Assembly (NCBI GenBank): GCA_963736455.1 | Contig: CAVTON010000001.1 | Coordinates: 2,728,001-2,792,000, forward strand | DNA from: DAHUXD01 sp963736455 | Lineage (GTDB): Bacteria > Acidobacteriota > Thermoanaerobaculia > UBA5066 > Gp7-AA6 | Length of the DNA stretch: 64,000 nt | Direction of reading: 5' to 3' | Shown: piece after piece, positions 33,028-41,759 of the stretch | How positions within the stretch are numbered: the first letter of the stretch is position 1 | Layout: the number at the start of each line of letters is the position of its first letter | Notes under the pieces: model-generated | Told to the model about the DNA's origin: nothing | The model's input: the letters and a program-made list of their open reading frames with translations, nothing else | The model's database searches: none | Translations under genes and position numbers: made by a program

Positions 33028-33894
33028 ATGGTCGCTGCGATGTGGGCCGCCTTCGTCGCTCTCCTGCTGATCGGCGGTGTGTGTGCGCGGCGCGCCGTCG
33101 CCGGGGCTCGCGGTGCCGACAAGCTCGTCGCGCTCGGCAACGTGTTCTTCGCCGCGCCGCTGGCGGTGTTCGGCGCGGAGCACCTCTCGGGCGATGCCGG
33201 CATCGCGGGGTTAGTGCCGGCTTACATGCCGTGGCGGACGTTCTGGATGTATTTCGTGGGCGTCGCGTTGGTGGCCGCGGCATTGAGTATCGCCACGAGA
33301 ATCCTCGTGCCGTGGTCCGGGCTGCTGTTCGGCGTCATGATGTTCCTGTTCGTCGCGATGCTTCATTTTCCGGGAGCGCTGTCCGAGCCGGGAAGCCGCC
33401 GCGGCTGGGTGATCGTGTTTCGCGAGATGTCGTTCGGCGCCGGCGGCTGGGCGCTTGCCGCGGGTGCGATGGCGGCGGGGCGGGTTCGAACGAAGTACAC
33501 GCTCGCCACCGTCAGCCGCGTGCTGATTGGCCTGGCAGCGGTCTTCTACGGTGTCCAGCATTTTTTGCATCCCACGAACGTGCCCGGCGTCCCTCTCGAA
33601 AAAGTCATGCCCGAGTGGATTCCGGGACGCGTGATCGTCGGCGATCTCTCGGGGGCCATCGAGCTGGTCTGCGGCGCGGGCATCCTGATCGGGAAGAAGA
33701 CGCGGACGATGGCGACGTACCTCGGCGCGTGGATCACCTTCCTGGTGGTGGTCGTCTACGGTCCGATCCTGATCGACTCGACGCGCGATCCGAGCGCCGC
33801 GGGCCAGGTGGTGGGCCTGAACTATTTCACCGACACGCTTCTCTTTGCCGGAGCGATCCTCGGGCTCGCTGGCGCCACGCCGCGATCGGACTGA
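33028..33894 (+). CDS. DoxX-like integral membrane protein with internal duplication
   Basis: A 288-aa protein with about eight transmembrane helices. Two halves (about 1-140 and 145-288) show the same pattern. The first has GNVFFAAPLAVFGAEHLSGD, LVPAYMP and GVALVAAALSI. The second has VLIGLAAVFYGVQHFLHPTN, VMPEWIP and GAIELVCGAGILI. The pattern resembles DoxX/SURF4-like proteins; the function is unknown. The ATG at 33028 is preceded by GGAG at 9 nt. A longer frame to 32839 runs into repeat R4 and is rejected. Confidence 0.7.
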   Translation: MVAAMWAAFVALLLIGGVCARRAVAGARGADKLVALGNVFFAAPLAVFGAEHLSGDAGIAGLVPAYMPWRTFWMYFVGVALVAAALSIATRILVPWSGLLFGVMMFLFVAMLHFPGALSEPGSRRGWVIVFREMSFGAGGWALAAGAMAAGRVRTKYTLATVSRVLIGLAAVFYGVQHFLHPTNVPGVPLEKVMPEWIPGRVIVGDLSGAIELVCGAGILIGKKTRTMATYLGAWITFLVVVVYGPILIDSTRDPSAAGQVVGLNYFTDTLLFAGAILGLAGATPRSD

Positions 33895-33973
33895 GTCCCG
33901 CCGGCGCGGGGGAATCCGTCCATGAGGCTCCCGCATCCTCCGCCGGCCACGCGATGTAGAGTCGCCCGGTCGG

Positions 33974-36547
33974 ATGGCACTCTCAGCCGGCACTCGCCTC
34001 GGACCGTACGAGATCCTTGCGCCTCTCGGCGCAGGCGGGATGGGGGAGGTCTACCGGGCGCGTGACGAGCGGTTGAAGCGCGACGTCGCCATCAAGGTTC
34101 TACCCGCCTCTTTTTCGGCCGACCCGGATCGGCTTCGGCGCTTCGAGCACGAGGCACAGGCCGCCGGTGTTCTGAACCATCCCAACATCACGGTCGTCTA
34201 CGACATCGGGTCCCACGAAGGGGCGCCCTACGTGGTCCAGGAGCTGCTCGAGGGAGAGACGCTGCGTGCAGAGCTCGCGAGCGGCCATTTGCCGCCGCGC
34301 AGAGCCATCGACTACGCCGCGCAGATCGCCCGAGGGCTGTCCGCCGCGCACTCCAAGGGGATCGTCCACAGAGATCTCAAGCCGGAGAACCTCTTCGTGA
34401 CCGGAGATGGACGGGTCAAGATCCTCGACTTCGGCCTGGCCAAGTTGACACAGCCCGAAGAAGGCCCGGGCCTGCAGACCGGATTACCGACCGCATCGAT
34501 CGGCACAGAGCCCGGCGTCGTGATGGGAACCCTCGGTTACATGTCGCCGGAGCAAGTCCGGGGCCAGGCCGCCGGTCCCGTCTCGGACATCTTCGCTTTG
34601 GGCGCGATCCTTTACGAAATGCTCTCGGGAAATCGCGCATTTCGTGGGAACTCGGCCGGAGAGACGATGGCCGCGATCCTCAAGGAGGATCCTCCGGAGA
34701 TCTCGCTCACCCACCAGAACATCGGCGCGGGCCTCGATCGCATCGTCCACCACTGCCTCGAGAAGAACCCGGAGCGACGATTCCAATCGGCTTCCGACGT
34801 CGCCTTCGACCTCGAGGCCCTCTCCGGCTCCGGTGTCTCGGGGCCGAACGTCGAACGCGCGCCGACCGTTCGATTCCGAAAATCGGTTCTGGCGATGATC
34901 GCGGCCGTCGCGGTCGCCGTGGCGGCGGGGCTGTTCGCAGGCCATCGGATGTGGACGTCGCCGGCCAGCCGGCCTCCTTCGTTCCAGAAGCTGACGCACC
35001 GGAGGGGCTTCGTCGATTCCGGCCGCTTCGCGGCGGACGGCCACACGGTGTACTATGCCGCGAACTGGGACGGAGCGGAGAAGCCTCAGCTTTTCTCGAC
35101 GCGCCTGGAAAGTCCCGGGTCACTGTCGCTCGATCTGCCCAGCGGGCGAGTCGAGGCGATCTCCCGCGCGGGCGAGATGCTGATTCTTTCGGACGCTCTC
35201 TTCTCCGCCGGTTACGCTCACCGCGGCGTACTGCGCAGCGCGCCCCTGTCGGGCGGCGCGGCCCGAGACCTCTTCGAGGACGTCGTCGGCGCCGACTGGA
35301 CCCCCGACGGCCGAAGCATGGCGCTCGTGCGCGCTCCGGACTGGCGCCATCGTCTGGAGTTTCCGGCCGGGAAAGTCGTTTACCAAACCACGGGATGGAT
35401 CAGTCATCCTCGCGTTTCCCCATCCGGCGACGCCGTGGCGTTTCTCGATCATCCGCAGTTCGGGGACGACGCCGGTGCCGTCGCGCTCATCGATCGAAAC
35501 GGCAGGAAGACGACGCTGTCGAAGGGCTGGGTCAGCATTCAGGGACTGGCCTGGTCCCCCTCCGGGAAGGAAGTTTGGTTTACGGCGTTCGATTCCGGGA
35601 GCACCCACTCGCTCTATGCGGTCACGCGCACCGGTCAGCGCCGCCTCGTCGGCACGGCCCCCGGGAGTCAGAAGCTCGAGGACATCTCGGCGGACGGGCG
35701 CATCCTGCTCATTTTTTCCAACCAGCGGATTGGCCTCATCGGACTCGCCGCCGATTCGAAGCCCCGGAACCTTTCGTGGCTCGATTGGTCCGTCAATCCG
35801 ATCCTCTCGAATGACGGAAGAACGGTGGTCTTCAACGATGAAAAGGAAGGATCGGTTTATCTCCGCAAGACCGACGGCTCGCCGGCGCTGAGGCTGGGCG
35901 AAGGAGAGGCTCTCGCGCTCTCACCCGACGGCAAATGGGTCCTGGCGGACCTGGGGCGGCTCTCTCCGGCGCCGTTGACCCTGCTTCCGACCGGGGCCGG
36001 CGAGCCGAAGACCCTGCCGAAGGATTCCATCAACCATGAACCGGTGCCGGGTTCGTTCCTTCCCGACGGCCGCAGCGTCGTCTTCGTCGGAAGCGAAGCG
36101 GGCCACACCCGGCGGACCTGGATCCAGGACCTCGACGGAGGCAAGGCGCGCCCGATCACGCCGGAGGGAGTCGTCGGAGCGGTGCTCTCTCCCGACGGCC
36201 GCTTCGTCGTTGCGCGAGGTTCGGATCAGAGCCCGGCCGTCTACCCGGTCGAGGGCGGTCCGGCGCGCCCGATCGAAGGGCTCGATCCGAAGGACGAGAT
36301 CCTGCGCTGGTCCGCCGACCAGAAATTTCTGTACGTGGGCGCGAGCCCCGGGCGGAGCCCGACCGCCCGGATCTATCGCTACGAGCTCTCGACCGGTCGG
36401 AGGGAACCGTGGAAGGAGTTCACGCTTCCCGATCCGGCGGGCGTCGATGACTTTCGGGCCGCCTCGATCACGCCGGACGGGAAGGAGCTTGTGTTCACTT
36501 ACCTCCAGGATTTCTCGGATCTCTATGTCGTCGACGGGTTGAGGTGA
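33974..36547 (+). CDS. Receptor-like Ser/Thr protein kinase with WD40/TolB-like propeller
   Basis: An 857-aa kinase. The kinase domain has LGAGGMGEVY, AIKVLP with Lys41, HRDLKPEN and DFGLAKL. A transmembrane segment (VLAMIAAVAVAVAAGLFAG, ~308-326) follows, then ~510 residues of beta-propeller repeats of the TolB/WD40 kind (SPSGDAVAFLDHP, SPSGKEVWFTA, SPDGKWVLADL, SPDGRFVVARG). All catalytic residues are intact. The kinase half is similar to the kinase at 27628, but the sensor half is unrelated, an example of domain swapping. The leader TGTAGAGT lies 11 nt before the ATG, and no Shine-Dalgarno sequence is seen. Confidence 0.93.
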   Translation: MALSAGTRLGPYEILAPLGAGGMGEVYRARDERLKRDVAIKVLPASFSADPDRLRRFEHEAQAAGVLNHPNITVVYDIGSHEGAPYVVQELLEGETLRAELASGHLPPRRAIDYAAQIARGLSAAHSKGIVHRDLKPENLFVTGDGRVKILDFGLAKLTQPEEGPGLQTGLPTASIGTEPGVVMGTLGYMSPEQVRGQAAGPVSDIFALGAILYEMLSGNRAFRGNSAGETMAAILKEDPPEISLTHQNIGAGLDRIVHHCLEKNPERRFQSASDVAFDLEALSGSGVSGPNVERAPTVRFRKSVLAMIAAVAVAVAAGLFAGHRMWTSPASRPPSFQKLTHRRGFVDSGRFAADGHTVYYAANWDGAEKPQLFSTRLESPGSLSLDLPSGRVEAISRAGEMLILSDALFSAGYAHRGVLRSAPLSGGAARDLFEDVVGADWTPDGRSMALVRAPDWRHRLEFPAGKVVYQTTGWISHPRVSPSGDAVAFLDHPQFGDDAGAVALIDRNGRKTTLSKGWVSIQGLAWSPSGKEVWFTAFDSGSTHSLYAVTRTGQRRLVGTAPGSQKLEDISADGRILLIFSNQRIGLIGLAADSKPRNLSWLDWSVNPILSNDGRTVVFNDEKEGSVYLRKTDGSPALRLGEGEALALSPDGKWVLADLGRLSPAPLTLLPTGAGEPKTLPKDSINHEPVPGSFLPDGRSVVFVGSEAGHTRRTWIQDLDGGKARPITPEGVVGAVLSPDGRFVVARGSDQSPAVYPVEGGPARPIEGLDPKDEILRWSADQKFLYVGASPGRSPTARIYRYELSTGRREPWKEFTLPDPAGVDDFRAASITPDGKELVFTYLQDFSDLYVVDGLR

Positions 36548-36709
36548 CGTGGAGGAACCCGGGAAAACGGTCGTCTCCAAGGGAGAGCCGAGAGCCCTCT
36601 GATTCCCACGTCAGCCCCACGAAGAGGTTCCTTTGGTCGTCGCGGCGTCGTTTCATCTTCTTGCGATCTGAGGTCTCGACCCGAATGAGAATAGGGAGGG
36701 AGGAGAAAA

Positions 36710-37531
36710 ATGAGAAAGGCTTGGACGGGTATCTCGGGGTCTACCCTGGCCACGGCAGCGTTGCTTCTCGTCGTTGCCTGGCCCTTGCGGGGCGCAGATA
36801 GCCTCACGGCGCACCAGCAGCTGGTGAAAGCCCGGCAGGATTGGATATCAGCGGGAATGCCCGGTCCTCGACACTCAGCCGTGGAGGAGCCCGAGTTCGG
36901 GACCACCTCGCTAACGGCTGTCGCGTTGCAGGCGTACGCCTTTCAGTCGGGGATTTCGAACGACCAGCTGTTGGATGACGGGAGCGGACGCCGCTATTAC
37001 GGCGCGCCCACCGCCGACCCTTACGTTTCTGCGCCCATCCAGCTGCCGAGCGGCGTCATGATCGATGACATCTCGCTGTCGGGCTGCGCGGCTAACCCGG
37101 GGGACCTCGTCATAGGTCTCTTCGACAACGGATTCGGAGGAGATCCCAACGTGTTGATCTCCTCTTTCCCGATTCCATTGGGTGGCTGTTTCCTTTACGG
37201 TGAGTCCGTCTCTCCTTCGTTCCTCTATTCGCAGAACCATCTCCATCCACTCTATGTCGTCATTTATTTTGCGAACAACCCGCTCGACGGCTCGGTCAAG
37301 TTCAATGAAGTAGAGATTCGGTACCATCGAGTGGTTTCGCCGGCGCCTCCGACGGCGACATTCGACGACGTGCCGACGACCGATCCTGCCTTCCAGTTCG
37401 TCGAGGCCCTGGCCGCCTCGGGCGTCACGGCAGGCTGTGGAGGTGACAACTACTGCCCCGACGCGCCACTGACTCGGCGGCAGATGGCAGTGTTTCTGTC
37501 AAAGGCGCTTGGGCTGCACTGGCCGGACTGA
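36710..37531 (+). CDS. Secreted protein with one SLH-like repeat
   Basis: A 273-aa exported protein with a signal peptide (TLATAALLLVVAWPLRGA) and a strong GGGAGGAG Shine-Dalgarno sequence. Residues ~85-210 are a beta-rich domain of unknown family with two cysteines (LSGCAANPGD, GGCFLYGE). The C terminus is a single SLH-like repeat (FDDVPTTDPAFQFVEALAAS, then GVTAGCGGDNYCPDAPLTRR). The other two SLH proteins in this window have three repeats, so this one may attach to the surface less firmly or work as a multimer. Confidence 0.75.
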   Translation: MRKAWTGISGSTLATAALLLVVAWPLRGADSLTAHQQLVKARQDWISAGMPGPRHSAVEEPEFGTTSLTAVALQAYAFQSGISNDQLLDDGSGRRYYGAPTADPYVSAPIQLPSGVMIDDISLSGCAANPGDLVIGLFDNGFGGDPNVLISSFPIPLGGCFLYGESVSPSFLYSQNHLHPLYVVIYFANNPLDGSVKFNEVEIRYHRVVSPAPPTATFDDVPTTDPAFQFVEALAASGVTAGCGGDNYCPDAPLTRRQMAVFLSKALGLHWPD

Positions 37532-37596
37532 CCAGCCCGAGCCTTTGCAGAGAAACAAGTGCGCTCGGGTTCGTAGGGTCACCTCAGGGGGATCGA

Positions 37597-37928
37597 ATGA
37601 ATTCCACGCGAGCGTCTGCTGCGGTCACACGCTTCGCCGTTGCGGCTTCGTCCGTCGGACAGGCCGCGAAGAGCGGCGCGACGGAGGCGCCGGCGACCGT
37701 GGCTTCGACGATGGATCGGGGGATCGGGACTCGTTTGCGCTCGGCCACAAGGCCGCAGCCGCCCTGACGCCTCGGAACATGCTGGAGCCCGCGGCCAACG
37801 GGAAATCGACCAAGCTCTCCATGGCGACTTTCGCCGTCGCGCACGCCTTCGATCACTACGGGCAGATGGTCGAATACCTGAGGATGAACGGCATCGTGCC
37901 GCCCGCGACGCGGGCGCGTTCGAACTGA
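37597..37928 (+). pseudogene. Decayed DinB-like gene
   Basis: The 3' part reads KSTKLSMATFAVAHAFDHYG followed by QMVEYLRMNGIVPPATR, the typical C terminus of DinB/DUF664-type four-helix proteins with the metal-ligand His. The N-terminal frame (MNSTRASAAVTRFAVAASSV) is in a different phase and ends at 37768, and the central helices are missing. A frameshift with internal deletion explains this. The flanks of this 475-bp gap (37532-37596, 37929-38006) hold nothing recognisable. Confidence 0.5.
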
Positions 37929-38006
37929 CCAGGCTCGGCGCGAGGGACGTCCTCGCCGCGCTCGCGGATGCGCGCTCGCCTGGGTCCATCGGCGGCCGAG
38001 GAGCGG

Positions 38007-41000
38007 TTATTCGAGCGTGAAGTCGACGCGGCCGGCGCTTGCCTTTCCCTCGGGGGTGGAGGGCTTGGTCCCCGGTTCGACCACGAAGATGCGCGCCGCT
38101 TCGACCTTTCCGGGCCCCGAGAGGTAGTCCTTCACGGCATTCGCTCGGGCCAGGGCGAGCTGCCGCAGGTCGTCCGTCGTCAGCGACAGGTTGGCGAGCA
38201 TGAGGCTCTCCATCTCGGGCGCGGGGATGTCCTTCGCGATTCCCAGGAAGCCGCTGGGCTTCTTGAACTTTTCCTTCCGGTAGGCCCTTTTCAGATACGT
38301 CGCGTACTCCTTCTCGTCGATGACGACCGCATCGACGCTGGCCGGCGCCTCTCCCCGCTCGACGAGGTCGGCCAGCTTTTGCGCCTTGATCTTGCGCTCG
38401 AGCCGCAGGCGCCGCAGCGCCTCGAGGTCCTCTTCGCTCGAGAAGCGGCCGGTCGCCTTCAACTTCAGGCCGGGCCGGTCGTTCAAGGCCTTCGCGAGGG
38501 CGTCGAGTTTCTTCCGGGCGGCGTCGTCGAGCGCCTCGTGTCCGGCGGCGAAGTCGACGGACGAGAACTCCTCCCCCTTGCCGCCCCCCAGGGCCTTTCC
38601 GAGGAGCGCGAAGGGCGCGGTGGCCGCCTTGCCGATCAGGTTGCCGATGACGTGCCAGATGACTTTTCCGAGGCGAAACTTCGGATCGTCCAGCGATCCC
38701 TCGATGGGCAGGTCGAGATCGATCAGGCCGTCCTTGTCCCTGAGGAGCGAGACGGCGAGCCGGACCGGCAGTTTCGTCGCGTCCTTGCTTTCCACCTTCT
38801 CGCCGAACTCGAACTGGTCGACGAGGAGCCTGTTCTCGGCTTCGAGCTTGCGGTTCTCGAGCCTGTACTTGAGCTCCATCGTGAGCGTGCCGCGAGCGAT
38901 CGTGTATCCGGCGTACTTGCCGGAATACGGGGTGAACGGAGGCAGGTCGATGTCTCGAAAGCTCGCCGTGACGTCGGCGAAGGCCGTCGCCGCGAGAGGG
39001 TTGACCCTGCCGGCGATCCGAAGCGGCGACGCGTTGCCGAGGCTGCCGCTCACGTCGAGCTGCGCGACCGTGCCCTCCTCGGTGGAGAGGCCGGTCACGC
39101 TCCCGTGGAGATCCCCGAGCGTCCCGGCGTAGTTCGGCCTGATGAAGTGGTCGGCGAGGCCGATTTGGCCGCCCTCGAGGGTGAGCGTGTCGATGCGAAT
39201 CGGCACCTTCTGGCTGGCCTCCGGGGCGGGGGACGCCGTCGCAGCCGCCGCTGGTGGCGGAGCTCCCGCGACCGCCGCCTGCTCGGCCGGCTCCTCCTCT
39301 TCCCCCTCGGGGGGCGCGGCCTTGCCGACGACCCTGCGGAGATTCACCGTGCCGTCCGCCTCGATCACGATGTCGCACGCCAGCCCCGTGAGGGCAAGCC
39401 TTGCCACCTGGAGAAAGGTCGGGTTGTAGCCCGCCTTCATCCCCTGCAGCGAGAACGAGTCCCACTTGAAGAAGTCGAGCTTCGTGGACTCGTCCAGGGC
39501 CAGCAGGTTCCGGACGGCAGCCCTTCCGGCGAAGCCGACGCTCGCCTTGCCCTCCGCGCCCTCGCGAAGGGATAGAACGCCCCGGGCGGAAAGCGTCGCC
39601 CGGGCGAGCGACAGCCTGAAGTTCGACAGGACGTAGGGCTCGAGGGGCACGAGGTCGAGGCCATCGACCTCGGCGTCGAGCTCGGCGTAGGTCGGGTGGA
39701 TTCCCACGGGTCCCTTCGCCGAAGCCGTTCCCCGGCCATCGATGCCGAATCTCACCGACAGCGTCCCCTTCGCATCGCGCGCCGTCGAGAAGTTCGCGAG
39801 CGAAAGGCCCGTCTTCGTGAGTGCGTAGCGCGCGGGCCGCCCCGTGGCGTGATCTTCGATGCGGACCGTGTATCCATCGAGCGCGAGCCTTCCAAGGGCC
39901 ACGTTCCATGGCGCCGACGGCGGCGACGGAGGGGCATCGGGAGCCGGGCGAGCCATCAGGTCGGCGAGGTCGGGGTTGCCGTCCTTTCCCCTCACGACCG
40001 CGAGAAGACCTCCTTCGCTCGAGATGTCTCCGAGCGCGACGTCGTGCTTGGCGAGGTCGACGGAGGTCCCCGTCATCGTCACGGAGGGCGCCTTGAAGAA
40101 GGGCTCCTTCGCGTCTCTCCTCCTCAACCGCGGAGAACGGAGGGTGGCCGAGAGCGCCGAGAGGACCGTGTTGGCATCGGGCCCCGTGGAAAAACGGTAC
40201 TTCGTCCCCATGTCCAGGGTGCCGTCGTCGACGTCGAAGTTCACCAGGCTCTCGTAGAACGGGGCGTAGCGCTTCAGGGGAAGGCCGGCGATCTCGAACG
40301 TGCCTTCGAGCACGAAGGGCTCCATGGAGACGGTGCCCGCGTCCTTCAGCGTCTCCCCGGCGTCGGACTTCGCCGACGCCTCGAGTGTGGCCGCCTTGCC
40401 CGGAGCCGTCGAAAAACCCTTGCCGGAAACCTCGAGGTCCTCGAAGAGCGCATGGAACGGTCGGGCAAAGGCGACGTCGTCGTAGTGGATCCTGCCGTGC
40501 GCGACTCCCACCTCCGCGACCTCGACGAGCAGCACGGGCCCGGCTTCGGGGCTCTTCGGGGTTTCCGCACCCGCTTTCGTTCGGCCGCCGGTGGCCGGGG
40601 CGATGAAGGCCGCCGCGATCCGGTGTTCGCCCTTCGCCTCGCGCCGAATCCAGACCTCGGGTGCGACCGCCTTCAGGCTGCTGATCCGGACCTTGCGTTG
40701 GAACACGTCGACGGAGTTGACGACGGCCTCGAATCGGTCCCACGCGAGCAGCGGCCGGTCGCCGTTCTTGGCGGCGAAGTTCCGCAGAGCGGCCGTGCCC
40801 GAAAGGACGAGAGCGGGATTGCCCCGCGGCGGCTGCGTGAAGACGACCCGGATCTTCGCGTCCAGCCGACCCGAGGTCAGCTTCCACGGGATCGAGGGCG
40901 GCGCATACGCGAAGTAGTACGGAAGGTCCAGATCCGAAAGGTCGATCTCCACGGTGGTCTCGCGCGTCTCGCTGAACGGCTTGGTCGTTCCGTGCAGCGA

Positions 41001-41636
41001 GAGAAGCGTGCCGTTCACTTTGGCCTCGAAAACGGGCTGGGTCGTAATCTCGACCTTCGAAGGGATGTTCGAGAGGAAGGGAATGCCGATCTTCAGGTCC
41101 CGGACGGTGTGCTTCGTCTTCTCCGGCCGGTCGTCGAAGTCCACGCTCCCGCCCTCGACGCGGATGTTGTTCACCGAGAAGCGCAGCGGTTTCTCTTCCT
41201 TCTCCGGCCTCTGGGCGGGTTTCGGCTTCGAAGCTTCGTCGAGAAGGTCCTGGACGCTGTACGTCTTGTCCTCGTTGCGCACGATCGTGAGGGACGGCTT
41301 CGTCAGCGTGAGCGCGCGGATCACGGGCCCGCCTCGAAAGATCGAGGCCGCCTCGAGGTTCGCGTAGAGGCGCTCGACCGAGAGGAACGGGCCGGCCCCT
41401 CCCTTGTCCTTCACGTCGAGACCCTCGAGCGTGACGGACAGAGCGAACGGGTTCAGCAGGAGTCGGCGCAGCGTCGCGGGACGGTGGAGCCGTTCCGCGA
41501 TCCTCCGTTCGACGACCGGGCGGAGGAAGTGCGGGAGGACCAGGAACCCGACCACGGCCCACGCCGCGAGGAAGGCGGCCGCGACGAGGAGGGCCCTGCG
41601 GGGAAGCCAACGGCCGATGGCCAGGCGCGGGTTCAT
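38007..41636 (-). CDS. DUF748/AsmA-like protein, 1209 aa
   Basis: A large envelope protein. An N-terminal membrane anchor (ALLVAAAFLAAWAVVGFLVL, ~15-35) is followed by >1000 residues of beta-strand-rich sequence typical of DUF748/AsmA-type proteins (RRLLLNPFALSVTLEGLDVK, then VNNIRVEGGSVDFDDRP and MELKYRLENRKLEAENRLLV followed by DQF). The last ~200 residues contain an OmpA-like periplasmic segment (EEFSSVDFAAGHEALDDAAR, ARANAVKDYL). By analogy with AsmA-like bridges it may move lipids between membranes. It lies 123 bp downstream of an ADOP permease on the same strand. Confidence 0.85.
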   Translation of the reverse strand: MNPRLAIGRWLPRRALLVAAAFLAAWAVVGFLVLPHFLRPVVERRIAERLHRPATLRRLLLNPFALSVTLEGLDVKDKGGAGPFLSVERLYANLEAASIFRGGPVIRALTLTKPSLTIVRNEDKTYSVQDLLDEASKPKPAQRPEKEEKPLRFSVNNIRVEGGSVDFDDRPEKTKHTVRDLKIGIPFLSNIPSKVEITTQPVFEAKVNGTLLSLHGTTKPFSETRETTVEIDLSDLDLPYYFAYAPPSIPWKLTSGRLDAKIRVVFTQPPRGNPALVLSGTAALRNFAAKNGDRPLLAWDRFEAVVNSVDVFQRKVRISSLKAVAPEVWIRREAKGEHRIAAAFIAPATGGRTKAGAETPKSPEAGPVLLVEVAEVGVAHGRIHYDDVAFARPFHALFEDLEVSGKGFSTAPGKAATLEASAKSDAGETLKDAGTVSMEPFVLEGTFEIAGLPLKRYAPFYESLVNFDVDDGTLDMGTKYRFSTGPDANTVLSALSATLRSPRLRRRDAKEPFFKAPSVTMTGTSVDLAKHDVALGDISSEGGLLAVVRGKDGNPDLADLMARPAPDAPPSPPSAPWNVALGRLALDGYTVRIEDHATGRPARYALTKTGLSLANFSTARDAKGTLSVRFGIDGRGTASAKGPVGIHPTYAELDAEVDGLDLVPLEPYVLSNFRLSLARATLSARGVLSLREGAEGKASVGFAGRAAVRNLLALDESTKLDFFKWDSFSLQGMKAGYNPTFLQVARLALTGLACDIVIEADGTVNLRRVVGKAAPPEGEEEEPAEQAAVAGAPPPAAAATASPAPEASQKVPIRIDTLTLEGGQIGLADHFIRPNYAGTLGDLHGSVTGLSTEEGTVAQLDVSGSLGNASPLRIAGRVNPLAATAFADVTASFRDIDLPPFTPYSGKYAGYTIARGTLTMELKYRLENRKLEAENRLLVDQFEFGEKVESKDATKLPVRLAVSLLRDKDGLIDLDLPIEGSLDDPKFRLGKVIWHVIGNLIGKAATAPFALLGKALGGGKGEEFSSVDFAAGHEALDDAARKKLDALAKALNDRPGLKLKATGRFSSEEDLEALRRLRLERKIKAQKLADLVERGEAPASVDAVVIDEKEYATYLKRAYRKEKFKKPSGFLGIAKDIPAPEMESLMLANLSLTTDDLRQLALARANAVKDYLSGPGKVEAARIFVVEPGTKPSTPEGKASAGRVDFTLE

Positions 41637-41759
41637 TCCGCTGAGTCTAGACCTCGGATCCTTCGCGCGCGCACGTCAGGATCGGGCCAGGTTGGTCAGC
41701 GCCTTCGCCTCGCCGTCTCGGCCGGACCCGTCGAAAATGCCGCGAAGTCGACCGGGCGG

